In this document: positions 58,104-64,000 of the stretch, one piece after another | Layout: each line of letters starts with the position of its first letter | How positions within the stretch are numbered: position 1 is the stretch's first letter | Source: Actinomadura latina NBRC 106108 | GTDB lineage: Bacteria; Actinomycetota; Actinomycetes; Streptosporangiales; Streptosporangiaceae | Assembly (NCBI RefSeq): GCF_001552195.1 | Contig: NZ_BCQS01000013.1 | Span: 186,001-250,000, forward strand | Direction of reading: 5' to 3' | DNA: 64,000 nucleotides | Made by a program: the position numbers and the translations under genes | The notes under the pieces: model-generated | The model's input: the letters and a program-made list of their open reading frames with translations, nothing else | What the model was told of the DNA's origin: nothing | The model's database searches: none

Positions 58104-59651
58104 ATGACCGGACCGGAACCGCGGACGTCGCTCAGCGCGGCGCGCCGGGAACGCGAGCTCGCCGCCCTGCCGGACGAGGTGGTGGACGTGCTGGTCGTCG
58201 GCCTCGGCGCGACCGGGGCGGGCGCCGCGCTGGAGGCCGCGTCGCGGGGCCTGTCGGTCGCCGCGATCGACGCCCACGACCTGGCGTTCGGCACGTCCCG
58301 GTGGAGCTCCAAGCTGATCCACGGCGGGCTGCGCTACCTCGCGTCCGGGCAGGTGGACGTGGCGCACGAGAGCGCGGTGGAGCGCGGCGTGCTGATGCGG
58401 CACACGGCTCCGCACCTGGTGCGGGCGCTCCCGTTCGTCCTGCCGCTGACCCCGCTGGTGTCGCGCGGGCAGGCGGCCGTCGCGCACGGCGGCATGCGCG
58501 CCGGGGACCTGCTGCGCCTCGCCGCGCGCACCCCGCGCTCGGTGCTGCCCGGCCCGCGCCGGCTGTCGGCGGTCGAGACGCTGCGGCTCGCGCCCGCGCT
58601 GCGGCCGCACGGGCTGCGCGGCGGGCTGCTGTCCTGGGACGGGCAGCTCTGCGACGACGCGCGCCTGGTCACCGCGCTCGCCCGCACCGCCGCCGGGCAC
58701 GGCGCCCGCGTCCTCACCCGGTGCCGGGCGGTGCAGCTGACCGGCGACGGCGCCCTCGTCCGGGACGAGCTGACCGGGCGGGAGATCACCGTCCGGGCGC
58801 GGGCGGTGCTGAACGCGGCCGGCGTCTGGGCGGGCGGCCTCGTGGACGGCGTGCGGCTGCGCCCGTCGCGGGGCACCCACCTGGTGCTGCGGGCCGAGAC
58901 GCTGCGCGGGCTCTCCGCCGGGCTGCACGTGCCGATCCCGGGCGGCGGCGCCCGGTTCATGCTGGTGCTTCCGCAGGGCGACGGCCGCGTCTACGTGGGC
59001 CTCACCGACGAGCCGGCGGACGGGCCGATCCCGGACGTGCCGGAGCCGACCGAGGCCGAGATCGGGTTCCTGCTCGACGTGCTCGGCTCGGCCCTGGACG
59101 TCCCGGTCCGCCGCGCGGACGTGATCGGCGCGTACGCCGGGCTGCGCCCCCTGCTGGACGTCGGGAACGGCCGCGACACGGCCGACATCTCCCGCCGCCA
59201 CGCGGTGCTGACCTCCCGGGACGGCGTCGTCACGATCGTCGGCGGCAAGCTCACCACCTACCGGCGGATGGCGCAGGACGCCGTCGACGCGGTCGTGCGC
59301 GCCCGCGGCCTCGCCGCCGGGCCGAGCCGGACCGCCCGCCTCCCGCTGGTGGGGGCGGCCCCGCGGGCCCGGCTGGACGCGCTGGACGCGCCGTCCCGCC
59401 TCGTCCACCGGTACGGGACCGAGGCGCCGCTGCTGGCCGCGCTGGGCAGGGAGGACCCCGCGCTGGCGGAGCGCGTGCTCCCGGACCTGCCGGTGACCGG
59501 CGCGGAGCTGGCCTGGGCCGTGCGGCACGAGGGCGCCCTCGACGCGGGCGACCTGCTGGACCGCCGCACCCGGATCGGGCTCGTCGCCGCCGACCGGGAG
59601 GCCGCGCTGCCGGCCGCGGAGGCCCTCCTGCCCCGGGCCGCCCTGCAGTGA
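58104..59651 (+). CDS. glpD: aerobic glycerol-3-phosphate dehydrogenase
   Basis: A 515-residue FAD enzyme that oxidises glycerol-3-phosphate to dihydroxyacetone phosphate and passes electrons to the quinone pool. FAD motif VVGLGATGAGAALEAASRG (about residues 31-49), FGTSRWSSKLIHGGLRYL and the C-terminal GGKLTTYRRMA are diagnostic. GGGAGG lies nine bases before the ATG at 58104. Counterpart of Rv2249c (glpD1). It supplies or drains the same C3 pool used by the AgpS-like and lipid kinase genes. Confidence 0.93.
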   Translation: MTGPEPRTSLSAARRERELAALPDEVVDVLVVGLGATGAGAALEAASRGLSVAAIDAHDLAFGTSRWSSKLIHGGLRYLASGQVDVAHESAVERGVLMRHTAPHLVRALPFVLPLTPLVSRGQAAVAHGGMRAGDLLRLAARTPRSVLPGPRRLSAVETLRLAPALRPHGLRGGLLSWDGQLCDDARLVTALARTAAGHGARVLTRCRAVQLTGDGALVRDELTGREITVRARAVLNAAGVWAGGLVDGVRLRPSRGTHLVLRAETLRGLSAGLHVPIPGGGARFMLVLPQGDGRVYVGLTDEPADGPIPDVPEPTEAEIGFLLDVLGSALDVPVRRADVIGAYAGLRPLLDVGNGRDTADISRRHAVLTSRDGVVTIVGGKLTTYRRMAQDAVDAVVRARGLAAGPSRTARLPLVGAAPRARLDALDAPSRLVHRYGTEAPLLAALGREDPALAERVLPDLPVTGAELAWAVRHEGALDAGDLLDRRTRIGLVAADREAALPAAEALLPRAALQ

Positions 59652-59714
59652 GCCGGTCCACTGAGACCTCTGTCACCTCTGCCGCCGCACCCCTCCTGGT
59701 TTGGCGGCGAACCG

Positions 59715-59733
59715 TTAGGTTACCCTTACCTAA
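59715..59733 (+). promoter_or_regulatory. iron box (DmdR1/IdeR operator)
   Basis: TTAGGTTACCCTTACCTAA matches the actinobacterial iron box TTAGGTTAGGCTAACCTAA at 16 of 19 positions, with both outer arms perfect. It lies 28 bases upstream of the TTG start of the sucrase/ferredoxin-like gene and should repress it when iron is plentiful. Confidence 0.75.
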
Positions 59734-59761
59734 TCGTTGGAAGATCGGCCGGGGGGATCAC

Positions 59762-60667
59762 TTGACGCGCGGTAAGGGCTGCGGGCACTGCCTCGGCAGC
59801 CACACGGGCGAGCGGCCGTGCCTGGCGAGCGCGACCACGAAGGCGCGCGCCTGGCTGCTCGTCGAGCACCCCGGCCCATGGCCGGGGAACGTCACCGACC
59901 TGCCCGGCGCGGAGCCGGTGGGCGACGCGGTGCGCGCCGCGAAGAAGGCCGGCGTCCGGCCGCAGCTGATCCGGCGGCCCGGGCGCCGCCGGGCCACCCC
60001 GCCGATCCAGGTGTACGCCGCGTTCTCGCGCGGCGCCGAGGTCTGGATGGAGGGGCGCGAGCTGGCCGACCCGGCGGACCTGGCGTCGCTCGACCTGGCC
60101 GCGCTCGCCGCCGGCCGCTCCCCGGGGCTCGGCGAGCCGGTGGCCGCGCCGCTCCTGCTGGCCTGCACGCACGGGCGGCACAACGCCTGCTGCGCGCGCA
60201 CCGGCGCTCCGCTGGCGCGCGCCCTCGCCACGCGTTTCGATCGCCTCGTGTGGGAGACCACCCATGTTGGCGGCGACCGATTTGCGGCGAATTTGGTGTG
60301 TCTTCCCCACGGGCTGTACTACGGCGACCTCGGCGAGACCGAGGCCGTGCGGGCCGTGGACGCCTATCTGCGGGGCGAGGTCGTCCTCGACCGGTTCCGC
60401 GGCCGGGCCGGGACGCCCGAGCCGGCGCAGGCGGCCGAGCACTTCGTCCGGGCGCACACCGGCGTCCTCGGGGTGGACGAGGTGACCGTGGAATCGGTCA
60501 CTGGGACATCCCGGTACGAAGCAGTCGTTGTCGCCCGGCAGAGCCGTTACCGGGTCACCGTGGAGGCCGTCCAGCAGGCCGATCCCTGCGGTCCGGCCTG
60601 CGGGGAGAACCTGCGAACCCATGTTGTTAGGGAACTCACCCTTCTCAACGAGGCGGCCCTCGTGTAA
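59762..60667 (+). CDS. sucrase/ferredoxin-like family protein, iron-regulated
   Basis: A 301-residue thioredoxin-like protein of the Suc/Fer family. The N-terminus has Cys at residues 7, 10 and 20 and ATTKARAWLLVEHPGPW. The C-terminal half has LLACTHGRHNACCARTG and WETTHVGGDRFAANLVCLPH, the family's Cys/His motifs, which may hold a [2Fe-2S] cluster. The TTG at 59762 with GGGGGG upstream is chosen from conservation. The iron box implies expression under iron limitation, perhaps as a reductase in iron release. Confidence 0.85.
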   Translation: MTRGKGCGHCLGSHTGERPCLASATTKARAWLLVEHPGPWPGNVTDLPGAEPVGDAVRAAKKAGVRPQLIRRPGRRRATPPIQVYAAFSRGAEVWMEGRELADPADLASLDLAALAAGRSPGLGEPVAAPLLLACTHGRHNACCARTGAPLARALATRFDRLVWETTHVGGDRFAANLVCLPHGLYYGDLGETEAVRAVDAYLRGEVVLDRFRGRAGTPEPAQAAEHFVRAHTGVLGVDEVTVESVTGTSRYEAVVVARQSRYRVTVEAVQQADPCGPACGENLRTHVVRELTLLNEAALV

Positions 60668-60852
60668 TCTCTCCGAGGCCCCATTCGAGGGTCTCCCTGT
60701 CGCAAGTCCCCAGGTTTCCGGAGTAACCGGGCGGGGAACAGAGCGGCAACTCCAGACGTTGGAACATTCGGCGCTTCTGACTCATGTCACCCGAAGCACG
60801 TCGAGCGTCCATGTCCCGATTTTTGTTCGAAACCAATCAAGGTGGGTGTTCC

Positions 60853-61149
60853 ATGGCTCAGGTACGTCGGCAGGCAAACCTCCCTCGTCCCAGCTGGGGC
60901 TGGCAGGACGCCGCGGCGTGCCGGGGGGAAGACCTCGTCCTCTTCTTCGGTCCCGACGGCGAACGCCAGCCCGAGCGTGAGATCCGCGAGCGCAAGGCCA
61001 AGCAGATCTGCATGGGCTGCCCGGTTCGCACGGAGTGCCTGGACTACGCGGTGTCCCGGCCCGAGAAGTACGGCACGTGGGGCGGTCTCAACGAGGACGA
61101 GCGCGCGTCCGAGCGCCGTCGCCGGATGCGCCGCGCCAACGCCGCCTAA
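60853..61149 (+). CDS. WhiB family iron-sulfur transcription factor
   Basis: A 98-residue WhiB-like protein. The [4Fe-4S] ligands are Cys23, Cys53, Cys56 and Cys62 (C-x29-C-x2-C-x5-C), then GTWGGLNEDE near residue 74 and a basic tail (RRRRMRR) for DNA binding. Which Wbl subclass it is cannot be settled by eye; it is not the AT-hook WhiB7 type. The ATG at 60853 is chosen. The 185-bp upstream gap holds no clear operator. A terminator follows. Confidence 0.93.
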   Translation: MAQVRRQANLPRPSWGWQDAAACRGEDLVLFFGPDGERQPEREIRERKAKQICMGCPVRTECLDYAVSRPEKYGTWGGLNEDERASERRRRMRRANAA

Positions 61150-61212
61150 GCGAGCACGAAGGCGCCGAAACGCTCCCATCGCGATCCCCGGCACGCCACC
61201 CTGAAAAACGAC

Positions 61213-61237
61213 ACGGCCCCGCCCCGCGGGGCCGTTT
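61213..61237 (+). terminator. intrinsic terminator after whiB
   Basis: ACGGCCCCG and CGGGGCCGT, a perfect 9-bp stem around CCCCG, followed by TT. It lies 63 bases after the whiB stop. The remainder of 61150-61408 holds nothing else visible. Confidence 0.75.
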
Positions 61238-61408
61238 GCGTGCCCGGACCCGGCCCGCCCCGGCGGAGCCGGTGCCGGGTGGTCACATCTGCGTCTCAGT
61301 CGAGTTACATCGTGCCACGACATTCCGCTTGGCACGCCTTTAGCGCAAACGGCTCGGCGACGTGACCCATTCACCGAAATTCGCACCCGCCATTTCCTGT
61401 GGGCCGCT

Positions 61409-62119
61409 TCACAGCGGGCCCGCGCCCGCGCCCCGTCCGGCCCGCTCCAGCCAGGCGGTCACGTCGTCGTCGGTGAGCTGGTCGAAGTCGCGGTACCACT
61501 GGCCCACGGCGCGGAACTCCCACGGCGCCGCCGGGACGACCATGTCGTCCACCTCGGCCTCCAGCGCCCGGACGGTCTCCGCGGCGCCCACCGGCACCGC
61601 GAGCACCAGCCGGGACGGCCCGCGCTCGCGCATCGCCCGCACCGCGGCGCGGGCGGTGCCGCCGGTCGCCAGCCCGTCGTCCACCACGATCACGGGGCGC
61701 CCGGCGACCTCCGGCAGCGCGCGGCCGCGCCGGTAGGCCGCCACGCGGCGGCCGAGTTCGGCGCGCTCGGCCGCCACCGTGGCGGCCAGGTCGTCCTCGC
61801 GCAGGCCGAGCCGGTCCAGCAGGTCGCCGTCGAACACCGGCGAGCCGCCCTCGGCGATGGCCCCGACGCCGAGTTCGGGCTGCGGCGGGTATCCGATCTT
61901 GCGGGTCACCAGGACGTCGAGCGGCGACCCGAGCCGCCGCGCGACCTCGAAGCCGACCGGGACGCCGCCGCGGGGCAGCGCGAGGACGGCCGCCCCGTCC
62001 AGCCCCAGGGGGACGAGACGCTCGGCCAGCACGCGGCCCGCCTCGCTGCGGTCGGTGTAGGGGAGCCGGACGGTCTCCGCCCGCTGGAGGCCCTCCCGTG
62101 CGGATCTGTTCCGGGACAT
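61409..62119 (-). CDS. phosphoribosyltransferase family protein
   Basis: A 236-residue type I PRTase-like protein. The PRPP motif is VIVVDDGLATGGTARAAV (about residues 142-159). The N-terminal segment LPRGGVPVGFEVARRL is typical of the group of stand-alone PRTases often found beside stress or dienelactone-hydrolase genes. The base substrate is unknown. The ATG at 62119 is preferred over the GTG at 62128. The ribosome site AGGGGG is followed by TGT and CCCCC, which can pair with it. Confidence 0.85.
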   Translation of the reverse strand: MSRNRSAREGLQRAETVRLPYTDRSEAGRVLAERLVPLGLDGAAVLALPRGGVPVGFEVARRLGSPLDVLVTRKIGYPPQPELGVGAIAEGGSPVFDGDLLDRLGLREDDLAATVAAERAELGRRVAAYRRGRALPEVAGRPVIVVDDGLATGGTARAAVRAMRERGPSRLVLAVPVGAAETVRALEAEVDDMVVPAAPWEFRAVGQWYRDFDQLTDDDVTAWLERAGRGAGAGPL

Positions 62120-62154
62120 GGGGGACACCCCCTTCCGGGGTCTCCCCTACCCAC

Positions 62155-63141
62155 TCACGCCCCTGTGAGCCACCCCAGCGGGTTGCCGTGCAGGATCGCG
62201 TCCAGGGTTGCGTCATCGGCTCCCGCGGCGCGCAGCGCGGGCAGGAACGTCTCGAAGAGGTAGCCGAAGCCGGCGCCGCCGTAGCGGCCGATCTGCGCCA
62301 TCCGCGACACGCCGGTGCTCAGCAGCACCCGGTCGGCGTGCCCGGCCTCCAGCAGGTCCATCACGCAGCGGACGCGGCGGCCGATGGCGGCGTGGTCGTC
62401 GCCGGCGAGGCCGAGCGTGCCGAACGAGACGTAGCCGCCCGTCTCGGCGATCTTGCGGTGCTGGCCGGGGTCGTCGACCCGGTCCTGCTGGCCGACCGCG
62501 ACCCGGTCCGGGGACAGCCCGGCGGCGGTGAGGATCTCCAGCTGGGCGAGGCCCGCCCGGCCGTAGGTCGCGACGGACAGCCCGGAGTAGCGGGCCGCGC
62601 GCGCGGCGGCGCGCAGGCACAGCTCCTCGGTCTCGGTCGGCGCCTCGCCCCAGGTGCCGATCTCGCCGATGACGCCGGGCAGGCAGTTGGTGCCGTCCAT
62701 GCCGAAGCCGACCTCGGCGAGCAGCCGCTCGGCGAGCCGCTCGACGCCCGTCGGCCCGTCCGGGCCCGGCCCCGCCGCGAGGGTCTCGCGGACGAACGCC
62801 GGGTGGAACGGCTCGGTGAACACGCCCGTCCCGGCGACCACGGCCACCCGGGCGCCGGCGCTGATGCGGGCGAGCGCGGCGGCGTTGCGGCCCATGCCCG
62901 AGCACGTCAGGTCGACGACGAGGCCGAGGCCGTGCTCCTTGCGCAGCGCCGACAGCTCCCGCTGGACGCCCTTCTCCTCGTCCAGCCAGCGGCCCGGATC
63001 GGAGCCGACCAGCTGCGGCCGCGCGGGCCAGCGCAGGTCCATCTGCAGGTGCTCGTGGGAGAGCACCGGCCCGGTGACGTCCGACGTCGCGATCGTGCCG
63101 GTCACGGTGCGCAACCGGCGCGGCTCCTCACTGGGGGTCAT
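62155..63141 (-). CDS. phosphotriesterase-family protein lacking several metal ligands
   Basis: A 328-residue TIM-barrel of the phosphotriesterase family. The first HxH (SHEHL, His29 and His31) and the Glu that can bridge metals (GEIG, Glu160) are present. By alignment to known members, the next ligands are replaced: THT becomes TYG (Tyr193), GHSD becomes GQQD (Gln218), and the final Asp of LVSND becomes Gly277. The C-terminal family pattern (ETFLPALRAAG, GNPLGWL) is intact. It may be a non-hydrolytic or mono-metal protein. The ATG is at 63141. Confidence 0.8.
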   Translation of the reverse strand: MTPSEEPRRLRTVTGTIATSDVTGPVLSHEHLQMDLRWPARPQLVGSDPGRWLDEEKGVQRELSALRKEHGLGLVVDLTCSGMGRNAAALARISAGARVAVVAGTGVFTEPFHPAFVRETLAAGPGPDGPTGVERLAERLLAEVGFGMDGTNCLPGVIGEIGTWGEAPTETEELCLRAAARAARYSGLSVATYGRAGLAQLEILTAAGLSPDRVAVGQQDRVDDPGQHRKIAETGGYVSFGTLGLAGDDHAAIGRRVRCVMDLLEAGHADRVLLSTGVSRMAQIGRYGGAGFGYLFETFLPALRAAGADDATLDAILHGNPLGWLTGA

Positions 63142-63168
63142 GACACGCGAGGTTACGACATGTTTGAC

Positions 63169-64000
63169 CTATTCAGAGCCGGTTCCGGGTTTGTTTTTAC
63201 CCGCGCTCGCCTGGTCGCCGGGCGGCTGCTCGTTCTGCGCGTCGCGCACGGCGCGCGCACGGGCGGTGTCGCCGCTCGGCCACAGCCGGTCGATCTCGGC
63301 GTTGAGCGCGGCCCCGATCAGCACCGCGAGCGCCGCCACGTACAGCCAGGCGAGCACCGCGATCGAGGCGGCCAGCGGCCCGTACACCGACACGCCGCTC
63401 AGCGACCCGGCCAGGTAGAGCCGCAGCCCGGCGCTGCCGGCGATCCAGATCAGCAGCGCGAGCACGGCGCCGGGCACCTCGCGCCACCAGGACGTCCGCA
63501 CCGGGACGCTCATGTGGTAGAGCAGCGCGAGGAAGACGATCGACAGCGTCACCAGGATCGGCCAGTACGCCAGCTGGACGGTCTCCGCGCTCTCCGGCAG
63601 CGCCTGCCGCACCAGCGCGGGCCCGGCCACCAGCATCGGGATGACGACCAGCATGACCAGCAGCCCGATGAGGTACAGCACGAACGCCCGGGTCCGGGTG
63701 CGGATCACCCCGCGGACGCCGGACAGCCCGTAGGAGATGGTGATCGTGTCGACGTAGACGTTCGTGGCCCGCGACCCGGCCCACAGCGAGATCAGGTAGC
63801 TGACGGACACGATGTCGGGGCTGCCGCCGCGGATCACGTCGTCGATCAGCGGCACGACCACCGAGTCGACCGCCGGACCGGTCAGCACGTTCCGCGCCTG
63901 CTCGATCACCCACGAGCGGACCTCGGCGACGGTGTCGCGGCCGAGCAGGCCGCGCAGGTGGCCCATCGTGCCGATCAGCCCGATGACGAGCGGCGGCAGC
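63169..64000 (-). CDS. YihY/BrkB family membrane protein, N-terminus cut by window edge
   Basis: The C-terminal 277 residues; the frame stays open to the window edge, so the ATG at 63966 is probably internal. Five to six hydrophobic helices and the YihY pattern (SVSYLISLWAGSRATNVYVDTI, SVYGPLAASIAVLAWLYVAALAVLIGAALNAEID) identify the family, once annotated as RNase BN by mistake. The role is unknown. Confidence 0.85.
   Translation of the reverse strand, partial: LPPLVIGLIGTMGHLRGLLGRDTVAEVRSWVIEQARNVLTGPAVDSVVVPLIDDVIRGGSPDIVSVSYLISLWAGSRATNVYVDTITISYGLSGVRGVIRTRTRAFVLYLIGLLVMLVVIPMLVAGPALVRQALPESAETVQLAYWPILVTLSIVFLALLYHMSVPVRTSWWREVPGAVLALLIWIAGSAGLRLYLAGSLSGVSVYGPLAASIAVLAWLYVAALAVLIGAALNAEIDRLWPSGDTARARAVRDAQNEQPPGDQASAGKNKPGTGSE

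Noticed and set aside
1-64000. Mobile elements, tRNA or rRNA genes, prophage or integrative element
   Set aside because: No transposase, integrase, terminal repeats, tRNA cloverleaf or rRNA sequence was recognised, and base composition is even apart from short regulatory AT-rich spots.

Overview
The window is about 70 percent GC with strongly GC-biased third codon positions, many GTG starts, 4-bp ATGA/GTGA gene overlaps, a WhiB protein, an F420-type nitroreductase domain, a HAIR heat-shock operator, an iron box and a complete conservon (histidine kinase, roadblock, DUF742, GTPase). This fits a filamentous actinomycete chromosome. A Thermomonosporaceae/Actinomadura-like host is my best guess, but I cannot prove it from the sequence. 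I see no rRNA, tRNA, CRISPR array, insertion sequence, prophage or origin. The two genes at the window edges are cut.

Layout. 1-4.3 kb: an MFS/SDR/flavin-monooxygenase operon divergent from a PucR-type regulator. 4.3-10.1 kb: one minus-strand run, iolG-like, iolC, iolB and then a sugar ABC importer, that is a partial inositol catabolism and uptake unit with a promoter that has an operator inside its spacer. 10.2-14.8 kb: an SDR-nitroreductase fusion, a VanZ-like protein and the protease Lon with an HspR (HAIR) site. 14.9-22.6 kb: regulator-enzyme pairs (LysR/BBE oxidase, TetR/SRPBCC, SDR/XRE, MarR-GNAT), most with clear palindromic operators, plus a 600-bp stretch without a convincing gene. 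22.6-28.8 kb: an HTH-citrate synthase fusion divergent from a homocitrate-synthase-like enzyme, a DUF6493-like remnant, Ogt, an SDR, glutathione peroxidase and two tiny paralogous membrane proteins.

28.8-42 kb: an LCP cell-wall ligase, an ABC exporter converging on a large three-AAA-domain protein, a STAS anti-sigma antagonist, an SGNH hydrolase and the conservon. 42-48 kb: an NMT1-like ABC importer with two permeases, a strong hairpin, a PhzS-like flavin monooxygenase, and a decayed third permease part of which is inverted. 48-55 kb: a TetR/MFS efflux pair with twin operators, an SGNH hydrolase, a Pol I-like polymerase with 54-bp internal repeats, DUF4234, a metallophosphatase behind a hairpin that covers its ribosome site, and a small peptide gene. 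55-60 kb: diacylglycerol kinase, AgpS-like flavoprotein, TetR and GlpD, the same gene set as Rv2252-Rv2249c of Mycobacterium tuberculosis. 59.7-64 kb: an iron-box-controlled sucrase/ferredoxin-like protein, WhiB, a phosphoribosyltransferase, a phosphotriesterase homologue that has lost metal ligands, and a YihY membrane protein.

Most of the window is ordinary actinobacterial chromosome. The points most worth following are the AAA protein with two degenerate ATPase sites, the HTH-citrate synthase/homocitrate-synthase pair with its AT-rich operator, the iron box, the inverted permease remnant, the ligand-poor phosphotriesterase and the two tiny paralogues.
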